From positions 1 to 41,251 of the forward strand of contig NZ_DASUCC010000019.1 in NCBI RefSeq assembly GCF_035762905.1: 41,251 nucleotides of DNA. The letters are read 5' to 3'. The DNA comes from DASYTH01 sp035762905 (GTDB lineage: Bacteria > Actinomycetota > Actinomycetes > Mycobacteriales > Pseudonocardiaceae). Of this stretch, positions 1 through 8,834 are shown one piece after another (the stretch's first letter is position 1; every line of letters begins with the position of its first letter). The position numbers and the translations under genes are program-made. The notes beneath the pieces were generated by a model. It worked only from the letters and a program-made list of their open reading frames with translations. It was not told the DNA's origin and made no database searches.

Positions 1-119
1 ACAACCTGGAGACCGTGCCGCGGATCTTCAAGACCATCCGCCCGGCGTTCCGGTATCAGCGCTCCCTGGACGTGCTGGACCCGAGCCCGGAGACGGTCGA
101 GGTCACCGGCGTACTGTGA
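1..119 (+). other. Duplicated internal lipA segment fused to an unidentified C-terminal tail, cut by window edge
   Basis: Bases 1-77 are identical to bases 659-735 inside lipA and are read in the same frame (NLETVPRIFKTI...). At base 78 the two copies diverge. The copy here continues for 13 residues (DPSPETVEVTGVL) to a TGA at 117-119, just before the lipA start. Nothing upstream is visible, so the true 5' gene is unknown; lipB is the usual neighbour of lipA in actinomycetes, but I do not recognise this tail as LipB. The repeat may be a real duplication, or a false join at a contig end, since 77 is a common k-mer length in short-read assemblers. Confidence 0.6.
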
Positions 120-120
120 G

Positions 121-1125
121 GTGGTGACGATCGCGCCGGACGGACGAAAGCTGCTGCGCCTGGAGGTACGCAACAGCCAGACCCCGATCGAGAAGAAGCC
201 CCCGTGGATCAAGACCCGGGCCCGGATGGGCCCCGAATACCGCGAGCTCAAGGGTCTGGTCAAGCGGGAAGGCCTGCACACGGTGTGCGAGGAGGCCGGC
301 TGCCCCAACATCTTCGAATGCTGGGAGGACCGCGAGGCCACCTTCCTCATCGGCGGCGACCAGTGCACCCGGCGCTGTGACTTCTGCCAGATCGACACCG
401 GCAAGCCGGCCGAGCTGGACCGGGCGGAACCCGCCCGGGTGGCCGAGTCGGTGCGGACCATGGGCTTGCGCTACTCGACCGTCACCGGCGTGGCCCGCGA
501 CGACCTGCCGGACGGCGGGGCGTGGCTCTACGCCGAGACCGTCCGGCGCATCCACGCGCGCAACCCCGGCACCGGGGTCGAGCTGCTGATCCCGGACTTC
601 AACGCCGACCCGGACCAGCTCGCCGAGGTGTTCGGCGCCCGCCCCGAGGTGCTCGCGCACAACCTGGAGACCGTGCCGCGGATCTTCAAGACCATCCGCC
701 CGGCGTTCCGGTATCAGCGCTCCCTGGACGTGCTGACCATGGCCCGGGCCGCCGGCCTGGTCACCAAGTCCAACCTGATCCTCGGCATGGGCGAGACCCC
801 GGACGAGGTCACCGCGGCCCTGCGGGACCTGCACGGGGCCGGCTGCGACATCGTGACGATCACCCAGTACCTGCGGCCGAGCGTGCGCCACCATCCGGTC
901 GACCGCTGGGTGCGGCCGGAGGAGTTCGTGGCGCACAAGGAAACCGCCGAACGCATCGGGTTCGCCGGCGTGATGGCCGGACCGCTGGTGCGCTCCTCGT
1001 ACCGGGCCGGCCGGCTCTACGCGCAGGCCCTGGCCCACCGCGGCGAGCCGCTGCCCGAGCCGTTGCGCCACCTGGCGCAGGCCGGACCGGCAAGTCAGGA
1101 GATCGGTTCCCTGCTGTCCAGGTAA
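121..1125 (+). CDS. lipA: Lipoyl synthase (radical SAM)
   Basis: This radical SAM enzyme inserts two sulfurs into the octanoyl chain on lipoyl domains of pyruvate and 2-oxoglutarate dehydrogenases and the glycine cleavage H protein. The 334-residue length is normal. The auxiliary-cluster motif CX4CX5C is C56, C61, C67. The radical SAM CX3CX2C is C82, C86, C89. The C-terminal RSSY (about 291-294) supplies the serine ligand of the auxiliary cluster. The start is GTG at 121, one base after the preceding TGA; a second GTG follows at 124, and no clear separate Shine-Dalgarno site is visible. Its bases 659-735 recur exactly at the window start. The identification is secure from the motifs. Confidence 0.97.
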   Translation: MVTIAPDGRKLLRLEVRNSQTPIEKKPPWIKTRARMGPEYRELKGLVKREGLHTVCEEAGCPNIFECWEDREATFLIGGDQCTRRCDFCQIDTGKPAELDRAEPARVAESVRTMGLRYSTVTGVARDDLPDGGAWLYAETVRRIHARNPGTGVELLIPDFNADPDQLAEVFGARPEVLAHNLETVPRIFKTIRPAFRYQRSLDVLTMARAAGLVTKSNLILGMGETPDEVTAALRDLHGAGCDIVTITQYLRPSVRHHPVDRWVRPEEFVAHKETAERIGFAGVMAGPLVRSSYRAGRLYAQALAHRGEPLPEPLRHLAQAGPASQEIGSLLSR

Positions 1126-1188
1126 CGCACCGGAACCCGGGGGAAACTCGCCGTAGCTCGCGATAGAACTGGACACTATGGTGCTGCC

Positions 1189-2208
1189 ATGCACCTCGCG
1201 AGCGACGTCGTCGCTCCACTGACCGACCGGACCGTTCTCACCACGAGTTCCGGGCTGGCACTTGTCGACCCGCTGGACGGCGAGCTGGAGATCGTCAGCC
1301 GCGGCTGCGCCATGCAGTACGGCGAGGATCCGTCCGACCGGCCGTCCCCGTCGATCCTGGCGGAGTGGTGGGCGTCGTTGCTGGACGCCGAAACCGGTGA
1401 GCTGCTCGGCGCGATGGTGTGGCGGGCCCTGCCGTACGGCATGAGCATCGAGTGCACGGCGTGGAACATCGGCATCCGGCTGCTACCGGTCGCCAGGGGC
1501 CGGTGTGTCAGCTCGGTGGCCGGCCTGATGCTGGCCCGGTACCTGCTGGACACCACCGAGGTGGACCGGATCGAGGCCAACACCGAGGTGGCGAACCTGC
1601 CGGGCTGGCGCGGGCTGGAGAAGGCCGGGTTCCGGCGCGAGGGCATCACGCGCGGCGTCACCATGCGCGACGGCCAGCGCCGGGACATGTTCCTGTACAG
1701 CCTGATGCGCGCGGACCTGGCCGGGCTGACCGGCGTCCGGGCGGTGCTGCGCGAGGACGGACCGGTCGCGCTGGCCGAGGCGCGGCCGGACGACCTCGGC
1801 CGGGTCGCCGACCCGTTCGCCGTCGATCCGGATCCCCAGCTGTCCCCGGCCAGCCCGCCGGTGCCGCACCGCGCCGCCGTCCTGGACGCCCGGACCCACG
1901 CCCTGCTCAGCGTCGCGAGCTGGCACCCGGTGGACCGCGGCGGCACCCTCGCCTGCACCGCGTGGATGATCGACATCACCCCGGTGCCCAGCCCGGCGGA
2001 GGCCGGCGCCGCGGCCGTCCGGGTGCTCACCGAGCACCTGTTCGCCAGCACCCCGCTCGGCCGGCTCGAGGCCATGGTGGAACCGGACAACGAGCCAGCA
2101 AGGCACGCCCTTGCCGCGGGCGGCTTCCAGGCCGAGGGCGTGCTCCGGGCCGCCCGGCACCGCGCCGGCCGGGCCCGGGACCTGATCCTCTACGGCCGGC
2201 TTCGGTAG
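1189..2208 (+). CDS. Tandem GNAT-family N-acetyltransferase
   Basis: This is a 339-residue protein made of two GNAT-like halves. The first half (about 1-180) has a RimJ/RimL-like core: GRCVSSVAGLMLARYLL as the acetyl-CoA loop region, then EANTEVANLPGWRGLEKAGF and a closing strand with RRDMFLYSLM. The second half repeats the pattern more weakly: RLEAMVEPDNEPARHALAAGGFQAEG and RARDLILYGRL. GNATs of this type acetylate N-termini, aminoglycosides or small amines; the substrate cannot be told. The start is ATG at 1189; an earlier ATG at 1179 is out of frame. It stands alone downstream of lipA, and its 3' end overlaps the convergent MFS gene by 19 bases. Confidence 0.85.
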   Translation: MHLASDVVAPLTDRTVLTTSSGLALVDPLDGELEIVSRGCAMQYGEDPSDRPSPSILAEWWASLLDAETGELLGAMVWRALPYGMSIECTAWNIGIRLLPVARGRCVSSVAGLMLARYLLDTTEVDRIEANTEVANLPGWRGLEKAGFRREGITRGVTMRDGQRRDMFLYSLMRADLAGLTGVRAVLREDGPVALAEARPDDLGRVADPFAVDPDPQLSPASPPVPHRAAVLDARTHALLSVASWHPVDRGGTLACTAWMIDITPVPSPAEAGAAAVRVLTEHLFASTPLGRLEAMVEPDNEPARHALAAGGFQAEGVLRAARHRAGRARDLILYGRLR

Positions 2209-3710
2209 CCACCACACGATCCCGGCCCGGAGCGCGTGGCTGCCGGGCCGGGATTCCGGGTCCGGTCAGCCGGTCCGGTGACCTGAGGGTTTTCGGCGAC
2301 CAGTTCCGGGAGCGGGATGGCCGCGGTTCGGCGGCGGCGCAGCGCGACCAGGAAGCAGGCCAGCACCGCGGCGACCGCGGAACACCCGGCGGCGATGCCG
2401 AACGCGAGTTGGTAGGCCGCCGGTGCGGGCAGCACCTGGCCGTCGGCGGTCATGGTGAACGTCACCAGGATCGCGCCCATCGCCGCGCTGCACGTCGACG
2501 TGCCGATCGTGCGCATCACGGTGTTCAGGCCGTTGGCCGCGGACGTCTCGGTCGGCGGGGCCTCCTCCATGATCACGGTCGGCATGGCGGCGTAGGTCAG
2601 CGCGGTGCCGGCCGCGGCCACCGTGATGATCATCACCACCAGGAGCAGCGAGCCGGGCAGCATGGCCTGCACCAGGTTCGTCGCGGCCAGCAGCACGCAG
2701 CCGACCAGCAGGGTGAGCTGTGCGCCGTGGGCGTTGGACAGCCGGGCGGACAGCGGCGCGAAGATCAGCATGCTGATCCCGGTCGGCGCCTGGGCGATCC
2801 CGGCGACGGCCAGCGACGTGCCGAAGCCGTAGCCGGTCGCCACCGGGGCCTGCATCACCTGCCCGATCAGCACGAAGCTGGTGAACATCCCGACGCCGAC
2901 CAGGATCGCGGCCAGGTTGGTGAGCAGCACCATGGGCCGGGCCGACGTGCGCAGGTTCACCAGCGGCGCGTCCACCCGAAGCTGGTATGCGCCCCAGCCC
3001 AGGAAGATCACCACCGAGGCGGCGAACAGACCGAGGGTGCGCGGGCTGGTCCAGCCCCACTCACTGCCCTGCGACACCGGCAGCAGCAGGCAGATCAGCG
3101 CGGCGGACAGGCCGACCGCGCCGGGCACGTCGAACCGCCCGCCGGCCCGCACCGGCGACTCCGGCACGAACCGCCAGGCGAGCAGCAGGCTGGCCGCCGA
3201 CATCGCGCTGGCCAGCCAGAACAGCGCGTGCCAGCCGGTGTACTGCGGCAGCACCCCGGCCACCGGCAGGCCGATCGCGCCGCCGATGCCCAGCGTCGAG
3301 CTCATCAGCGCCACCGCGGATCCGGCCCGGTCCGCGGGCAGCGCGTCCTTGAGCAGGCTGATCCCCAACGGGATCACGCCGAACGCGGCGCCCTGCAGCG
3401 CCCGCGCCACCAGCAGCGGGCCGTAGGACCAGCTCACCGCGCCGAGCACCGAGCCGGCGAGCATGATTCCCAGCACCAGCAACAGGATCCGCCGCTTGCC
3501 GAACAGGTCGCCCAGCCGCCCGAACACCGGCGCCCCCACCACGCCGGCCAACATCGTCGCGGTCACCAGCCAGGACACCTGTGCCCGGGACACGCCGAGC
3601 AGTTCGGGGAACACCGGGAGCAACGGAACGACCAGCGTGTGCATCAGCGCCACCGTGATGCCGCCGACGCACAGCGCCACAACGAGAACCCGCGGCGTTG
3701 CTGCACTCAC
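2190..3710 (-). CDS. MFS drug exporter (DHA2-like)
   Basis: This is a 506-residue major facilitator transporter, predicted to export drugs or metabolites by proton antiport across the cytoplasmic membrane. The first loop carries the MFS motif GRLGDLFGKRR (about 64-74). Motif C-like glycine and proline residues (GIGGAIGLPVAG) follow in helix 5, and there are enough hydrophobic segments for about 14 helices. The C-terminal 40 residues are polar and run through the GC hairpin. The start is GTG at 3710 (MSAATPRV), with a weak Shine-Dalgarno. It begins 21 bases after the pectate lyase stop on the same strand, so the two may be cotranscribed. The substrate is unknown. Confidence 0.88.
   Translation of the reverse strand: MSAATPRVLVVALCVGGITVALMHTLVVPLLPVFPELLGVSRAQVSWLVTATMLAGVVGAPVFGRLGDLFGKRRILLLVLGIMLAGSVLGAVSWSYGPLLVARALQGAAFGVIPLGISLLKDALPADRAGSAVALMSSTLGIGGAIGLPVAGVLPQYTGWHALFWLASAMSAASLLLAWRFVPESPVRAGGRFDVPGAVGLSAALICLLLPVSQGSEWGWTSPRTLGLFAASVVIFLGWGAYQLRVDAPLVNLRTSARPMVLLTNLAAILVGVGMFTSFVLIGQVMQAPVATGYGFGTSLAVAGIAQAPTGISMLIFAPLSARLSNAHGAQLTLLVGCVLLAATNLVQAMLPGSLLLVVMIITVAAAGTALTYAAMPTVIMEEAPPTETSAANGLNTVMRTIGTSTCSAAMGAILVTFTMTADGQVLPAPAAYQLAFGIAAGCSAVAAVLACFLVALRRRRTAAIPLPELVAENPQVTGPADRTRNPGPAATRSGPGSCGGYRSRP
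2219..2254. terminator. GC-rich hairpin between convergent genes
   Basis: A perfect 12-bp inverted repeat (ATCCCGGCCCGG / CCGGGCCGGGAT) flanks a 12-base loop, ten bases after the GNAT stop. There is no U-tract, as is common in actinomycetes. It lies inside the last codons of the convergent MFS gene, so it could end transcription of the GNAT gene while being read as the NPGPAATRSGPGS tail of the transporter. Confidence 0.6.
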
Positions 3711-3731
3711 CCGGCAAGATTACGGTTCCGA

Positions 3732-4754
3732 TCAGATCTTCCCGACCCCCGCGCCGGCCGGGACCAGCGTCGGAACCCCGGCGACCGGGTCCACCGTGTA
3801 TGGGTAGAAGGTGCGGGGTTCGACGACCGCGCCGCGTAGCTCGATCTCGTGGTTGCAGTCCACCAGGACGTTGTTCCTGGCCACCATCCGCCCGAGATCA
3901 CCGCTGAAGTCCACCCGGCCGGGGTTGTTCACCGAGACGAAATAGTTGCCCTCGGCGACCACACCGGCGTTCATCGCCGACGCGATGCCGTAGCTCAGCG
4001 GGCCGCGGTAGTAGTTGTTGAACACGTGCACCGGCTCGGCGAACCGGACCCGGGGGTTGCGCTGGTCCGAGCCGTCGAAGAAGTTGTGGTGGTAGGTGAC
4101 CCGGAGCCGGCCGATGTCCTGGGCGCCGTTGTCGTCGTCGTGGCCGAGCAGCAACGTCTTGTCGTGGTCGTGGAAACGGTTCCAGGACACCGTGACGAAG
4201 TCCGAGCCGCGCTTGATGTCCACCGCGCCATCGTCCCCATTGGACAGATCGTTGTGGTCGATCCAGATGTGGTGCGAGAACATCTGCACGTTGATCAGGT
4301 CGTCGGAGCCGCCGGTGATCGACAGGTTGCGGATGATGATGTTGTGCACCGCCGTCGCCGGCGGGCTGGTCACGTCGTCGTCCACCGGCAGGCCGATGTT
4401 CAGCCCGCCACCGGTCAGCCGGGCGGTGCCGCCAAGACCGATGATCGTCTTGTCCGAGCTGACGTTGTGCATCCCGTCGGTCGATCCGGTCGGCAGGGTG
4501 ATCGAGCCGGAAACCTGGATCACATACGGTCCGGGACGGGCGATGTAGTCCAGGAACTGGGCGGTGCTGGTCACCGTGACCACCGGGCCGCCGGCACCGC
4601 CGGTGGTGCCGTTCTGGCCGAGCGCGTTCACCGCGGCGAACCCCACCGGGGCGGTGTCGGTCGCGCTGGCGACGGCCGCGTCCACCGGGACCGCGACGGC
4701 CAGCGCCAGTACGACCGACACGACATGGCTCACCCGAGGCAACGAACGTCCCAT
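3732..4754 (-). CDS. Secreted pectate lyase, polysaccharide lyase family 1
   Basis: This enzyme cleaves de-esterified pectin by beta-elimination outside the cell and needs calcium. The protein has 340 residues. A signal peptide (MGRSLPRVSHVVSVVLALAV..., cleavage near AVASA) precedes a right-handed parallel beta-helix. Family hallmarks are visible: HHIWIDHNDL, the acidic calcium-binding DGAVDIKRGSDFVTVSWNRF segment, HDHDKTLLLGHDDD, and the catalytic arginine motif QRNPRVRF followed by HVFNNYY. The lysine and arginine expected for PL1 are therefore present. It lies upstream of the MFS exporter and divergent from the M48 peptidase. It fits a plant-litter or root-associated lifestyle. Confidence 0.93.
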   Translation of the reverse strand: MGRSLPRVSHVVSVVLALAVAVPVDAAVASATDTAPVGFAAVNALGQNGTTGGAGGPVVTVTSTAQFLDYIARPGPYVIQVSGSITLPTGSTDGMHNVSSDKTIIGLGGTARLTGGGLNIGLPVDDDVTSPPATAVHNIIIRNLSITGGSDDLINVQMFSHHIWIDHNDLSNGDDGAVDIKRGSDFVTVSWNRFHDHDKTLLLGHDDDNGAQDIGRLRVTYHHNFFDGSDQRNPRVRFAEPVHVFNNYYRGPLSYGIASAMNAGVVAEGNYFVSVNNPGRVDFSGDLGRMVARNNVLVDCNHEIELRGAVVEPRTFYPYTVDPVAGVPTLVPAGAGVGKI

Positions 4755-4867
4755 GACACCACTCTGACCCGAACTGCAGGCACAATCACGTTCGGTGCGT
4801 GCACGATTCAGCCCATGGCGCTACTTCTCACCCGTTCGGGATGAGGTGGTGGTGATGACGATGTCGC

Positions 4868-5737
4868 ATGTTGCCCAGCGTGGCGCAAACTACGCAACGC
4901 CGGACTGAAGCTCCCGACCGGCTGAGGCATCCCGCCGAGGTGCCGTTCTTCGTCTTCATGGTGATCCTGAACGTGCTGATCATCGCGGCGATCATCCGGG
5001 CCGCCCAGGTGCTGCCGTTCCTCCCGGAACGATTGCAGACGTCCCAGTGGGCGGCCGTGATCCGCAGCGCGCTGATCGGCCTGCTGCTGCTGGTGCCCGG
5101 CCTGATCGTGGTCCGCGAAATGCAGCGCGCCTCGGTGCGGGGCACCGCCGTCCAGCTCTCGCCGCAGCAGTACCCGTGGTTGTACGAGGTGGCCGACAAC
5201 TTCGCCAGCCGGCTCAAGTTACGTCGCCGGCCGCAGATCTTCCTGGCCAACGGCAACGGAACGCTGAACGCGTTCGCCGCGCAGGCGACCGGCTACGACT
5301 ACGTCGTGTTGTCCAACGAGCTGTTCGCCAACCTCTACGACAACAACCGCGCGGGGCTGCGGTTCATCCTCGGGCACGAGATGGGCCACATCCGCCTGCA
5401 CCATGTGTCGCTCTGGTACCAGATCGCGGTCGCCTACTCCCAGATGATCCCGCTGCTGGGTCCGGCGCTGTCCCGGCTGCGCGAGTACTCCTGCGACCGG
5501 CACGGCGCCTACCTCTCGCCGCGCGGCGCGACCGGGCTGGTCCTGCTCGCCTCCGGCCGCTACACCGAAACCGAGGTGGACGTGAGCGAACTGGTCCGGC
5601 AGGGCCGGATGCTGCGCGGCTTCTGGGTCGGGCTGGCCCAACTGCCGCGGTCGCACCCGTTCACGGTTCGCCGGCTGGAGCGCCTGTTCGGCATCGGCCT
5701 GTTCAAGCAGAACGCGCACGGAGCACCCGGGACCTGA
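4868..5737 (+). CDS. M48-family membrane zinc metalloprotease
   Basis: This HtpX/Ste24-like protein has 289 residues. Two membrane segments (about 26-52 and 64-84) come first. The zinc site HEMGH (H170, E171, H174), the third ligand E206 in REYSCDRHGA, and a C-terminal SHPFTVRRLERL match the M48 pattern. It probably degrades damaged membrane or secreted proteins. ATG 4868 is taken as the start; a purine-rich stretch (GATGAGGTGGTGG) lies upstream. Leucine 118 is encoded by TTA (5219-5221), which is very rare at this GC content and could make translation depend on a bldA-type tRNA. The next gene, an AfsR-like regulator, starts 64 bases downstream. Confidence 0.92.
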   Translation: MLPSVAQTTQRRTEAPDRLRHPAEVPFFVFMVILNVLIIAAIIRAAQVLPFLPERLQTSQWAAVIRSALIGLLLLVPGLIVVREMQRASVRGTAVQLSPQQYPWLYEVADNFASRLKLRRRPQIFLANGNGTLNAFAAQATGYDYVVLSNELFANLYDNNRAGLRFILGHEMGHIRLHHVSLWYQIAVAYSQMIPLLGPALSRLREYSCDRHGAYLSPRGATGLVLLASGRYTETEVDVSELVRQGRMLRGFWVGLAQLPRSHPFTVRRLERLFGIGLFKQNAHGAPGT

Positions 5738-5801
5738 CCGATCCGCCCCGCCGGCATTGCCCTACGATGCCGGCTGACGTGGGACGGATTGGGGGTTGTT
5801 C

Positions 5802-8800
5802 TTGCGGTTCCGCGTGCTCGGCACGCTGCTGGTCGTCGGCGCGGACGGGGAGCCAGCCCCGATGCGCAGCGCGCGACAGCGGTCGCTGCTGGCCATGTTG
5901 CTGTTCCACGCCAACGAATACGTGCCCACCGAGCGACTGGTGGACGCGGTCTGGCCGGATGATCCACCGAAGTCCTACGCGGCCAACCTGCACACCTATG
6001 TGTCCCGGCTGCGCGAACGGATCGGGGCACCGTCGATCGACGCCAACGGCAACGGATACCGGTTGGCCGTCGCCGACGACGAGCTCGACCTGTTGGTCTT
6101 TCGCGGCGAGTCCACCTTGGGCCGGCGCGCCGGCCGGGCCGGCGACTGGCCGGCCGCGGTCCGGCATCTGCGCCGGGCGCTGGCCCAGTGGCACGACCGG
6201 GAGATCATCGACCCGCGGATTCCCGCGCTGGAACCGGAGATCGCCCGGCTGGAGGCCGAGCGCCGCACCGTGTTCGAGGACTGCATGGCGGCCGAGCTGA
6301 CCGCCGGCCGGCACGTCGAGCTGGTCGGCGAGCTGCGCGCGGCGGTCGTCGAGCATCCGCTCAGCGAGCGGCTGGCCGGTCAGCTGATGGTCGCGCTGCG
6401 GGTCGCCGGCCGGCCGGCCGAGGCGCTCGAGGTCTACCGGGTGACCCGGACCAACCTGGTTGCGGAGACGGGCATCGAGCCCGGATCCGAGCTGCGCGAG
6501 CTGCACGCGAAGCTGCTCGGCGGTGAGCCGGTGGACCGGCCGCCGCCGCCCGCCGACCGTCCGGTCTCCCAGCTGCCGGCCGACATCGCGGACTTCTGTG
6601 GCCGGCAGGAGGAGATCGGTGCGTTGATCGCGACGGTGCGCACCGTGCCGCTGACCGTGCTGTCCGGCAAGCCCGGCGTCGGCAAGAGCACGCTCGCCGT
6701 GCGGGTGGCGCACCGGCTGCGCCGGGACTTCCCGGACGGACAGCTCTTCGCCCACCTGGCCGGCGCAGGCGATCCGCGCGACCCGGCCGAGGTGCTGGCC
6801 GAATGGCTGGCCGCGCTTGGCGTTCCGGCCGCCGAGATCCCGGTGGACCTGCACGCGCGGGCGGCCACCTTCCGCAGCCGGCTGGCCGACCGCCGGATGC
6901 TGGTGCTGCTGGACGACGCCGCCGACCCGGCCCAGGTGCGCCCGCTGCTGCCGGGCACGCCGAGCTGCGCGGCACTGGTCACCAGCCGCAGGCGACTGTC
7001 CGGGCTGGCCGGCGCCCGCAACGTCGGCGTGCAGCCGCTGACCGATGCCGAGGCCGGTCAGCTGCTGCGGCGCATCGCCGGCGAGCGGACCAGCGCGGAG
7101 CCGGTCGACGCCGCGCGGATCGCCGCCGCGTGCGGCAACCTTCCGCTCGCGCTGCGGATCGCCGGCACCCGGCTGGCGCTGCGGCCGCACCTGCGGCTCG
7201 GCGCGCTTGCCGACCGGCTGGAGGACGAGCGGCAGCGGCTGGACGAGCTGACCGTCAGCGACCTCGCGGTGCGCTCCAGCCTGGCGCTGAGCTACCGGGC
7301 ACTGACCCCGGCGGCGCAGACCACGTTGCAGCTCATCGGAATCGTGGACGTGCCCAACCTGCCGGAGCTGGCGATCGCCGTGCTGCGCGGCGGGTACGAC
7401 GCCGACGGCGCGATCGAGGAGCTGATCGAGTCGAGCCTGCTCGAACCGGCCGGGGTGGACCGCGTCGGCGAGCCGCGCTACCAGCTGCACGACGTGGTGC
7501 TGGCCTTCGCACGGGAGCTGGCGCTGGCCGAGGAGGGCCGGGCGGAACGGGAGCAGGCCAGCACCCGGCTGATCGACGCGGTGTACGCGCTGACCGATCT
7601 CGCGGCCAACCGGCTCCCCCGGGCGATGCCGGTACCGGACGTGTCCGGGGTGGCGCCGGCGCCCGGGCTGGCCTCGGTGATCGTCCGCCGGGTGCTCGCC
7701 GACCCCGAGGAGTGGTTCGCCACCGAGCGGCGCAGCCTGATCGCCGGCCTGCTCGTGCTGTGCCGGATCGGCCGGTACCGCAAGGCGATGCGGGTCTTCG
7801 AACGGTTCGGCCGGTTCCTGTGGCTGCACGGCCACTACACCGACCTCGAGACCTGCGCGGCCCGGCTGGCCGACGCCGCCAGGGCCGCGTCCGATCCGGC
7901 CGTCGCGGCCCGGGCCGACACCGTGCTCGCGCTGCTGGACCAGGTGCACGGCCGGTACCGGCGGGCGATCCCGGCCTACCGCGGCGCCACCGACCGGTTG
8001 ACCGGTGAGCCGGACCGGCCGGCCCGGGGCTGGGCGATGGTCAACCTGGCCAACTGCCTGCTCGGCCTCGGTGATCCCGAACAGGCCCTGGCACTGGCCA
8101 CCGAGGCCGAGGGAATGTTCCAGTTGGACGGTCAGGCGGTGCTCGCCGCGATGCGGACCCGGTCGGCGGCGCTGCACCGGCTCGGCCGGTCGGCGGAGTC
8201 GGTGCGGATCGACACCGAAGCGCTGGCCATGGCCCGGCGCGGCGGTGAGCCGTTCGTCGTCGCGCTCAGCCTGCACAGCCTGTCCTGGACCCGGGCGATC
8301 ACCGGCGATCTCGCCGAGGCGACCGGGCTGGCCGAGCAATCGGTGGCCCTGCTGCGTACCACCCCGGCCCGGTCGCTGCTGGCCCGCGCGCTGCGCGCGC
8401 TCGGCGCCATCCATGCCGGGTCGGACCGGCGGTCCGCGGCGATCGAGGCGTTCGCCGAAGCCCTGATGATCGCCCGGGAGCTGGGCGAGCAACCCCGCGT
8501 GCTGTCCTGCACCAGGGCACTCGCGGCCGGTCTGATCGGCGCCGGCCGGCCCGACCTCGCCGCCGACGAGCTGACCGGATGCCTGCGGGCGTACCGGGAG
8601 CTGGGCGGCCCCCCGGCGCTGGCGATCACGCTGCGGCTGCTCGCCGCCGCGCACGTCGCGGCCGGGGATCCGGTGTCGGCCGCCGAAGTGCGGGCCGAAG
8701 CGGACGAGCTGACCGATCCGCGGGACGCCAGCGCCGCGACGCTGGTGCGGATGCTGCTTCGGCTGACCGAACCCGGCCGTGCCCGGCGGCCCGGTCCGCC

Positions 8801-8834
8801 GCCCGGCACGGTCCTCGGCATGACTAGCGCATAG
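5802..8834 (+). CDS. SARP/AfsR-like transcriptional regulator with NB-ARC ATPase and TPR tail
   Basis: This is a large 1,010-residue regulator. An OmpR-type winged helix (about 1-92, MRFRVLGTLLVV start) is followed by a BTAD domain (about 97-245). An NB-ARC ATPase follows, with Walker A GKPGVGKST near 289-297 and Walker B RMLVLLDDA near 365. A TPR-rich C-terminal half runs from about 600. This is the AfsR/EmbR layout that activates secondary-metabolite or developmental genes. I chose TTG 5802 because GGGGG at 5791-5795 lies six bases before it and the family begins MRFRVLG; the TTG at 5796 directly abuts the Shine-Dalgarno. The gene ends 11 bases inside the convergent membrane-protein gene. 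No biosynthetic cluster is adjacent, so its target is unknown. Confidence 0.92.
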   Translation: MRFRVLGTLLVVGADGEPAPMRSARQRSLLAMLLFHANEYVPTERLVDAVWPDDPPKSYAANLHTYVSRLRERIGAPSIDANGNGYRLAVADDELDLLVFRGESTLGRRAGRAGDWPAAVRHLRRALAQWHDREIIDPRIPALEPEIARLEAERRTVFEDCMAAELTAGRHVELVGELRAAVVEHPLSERLAGQLMVALRVAGRPAEALEVYRVTRTNLVAETGIEPGSELRELHAKLLGGEPVDRPPPPADRPVSQLPADIADFCGRQEEIGALIATVRTVPLTVLSGKPGVGKSTLAVRVAHRLRRDFPDGQLFAHLAGAGDPRDPAEVLAEWLAALGVPAAEIPVDLHARAATFRSRLADRRMLVLLDDAADPAQVRPLLPGTPSCAALVTSRRRLSGLAGARNVGVQPLTDAEAGQLLRRIAGERTSAEPVDAARIAAACGNLPLALRIAGTRLALRPHLRLGALADRLEDERQRLDELTVSDLAVRSSLALSYRALTPAAQTTLQLIGIVDVPNLPELAIAVLRGGYDADGAIEELIESSLLEPAGVDRVGEPRYQLHDVVLAFARELALAEEGRAEREQASTRLIDAVYALTDLAANRLPRAMPVPDVSGVAPAPGLASVIVRRVLADPEEWFATERRSLIAGLLVLCRIGRYRKAMRVFERFGRFLWLHGHYTDLETCAARLADAARAASDPAVAARADTVLALLDQVHGRYRRAIPAYRGATDRLTGEPDRPARGWAMVNLANCLLGLGDPEQALALATEAEGMFQLDGQAVLAAMRTRSAALHRLGRSAESVRIDTEALAMARRGGEPFVVALSLHSLSWTRAITGDLAEATGLAEQSVALLRTTPARSLLARALRALGAIHAGSDRRSAAIEAFAEALMIARELGEQPRVLSCTRALAAGLIGAGRPDLAADELTGCLRAYRELGGPPALAITLRLLAAAHVAAGDPVSAAEVRAEADELTDPRDASAATLVRMLLRLTEPGRARRPGPPPGTVLGMTSA

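Noticed and set aside
1419..3839. Long open frame on the plus strand crossing the GNAT and MFS genes
   Set aside because: It has no domain, is rich in Arg, Gly and Pro, and lies out of frame or antisense to two genes with clear family motifs; GC-rich shadow.
4740..4756. GGGACGTTCG at the pectate lyase start, resembling half of the DosR-like box
   Set aside because: The right arm is absent (GTTGCC follows) and the bases encode MGRSLP; taken as a chance match, useful as a reminder that half-sites occur by chance.
5703..8654. Nearly 3-kb open frame antisense to the AfsR-like regulator
   Set aside because: Composition is Gln/Arg/Gly-rich with no motif, and the opposite strand carries intact winged helix, Walker A and TPR sequence.
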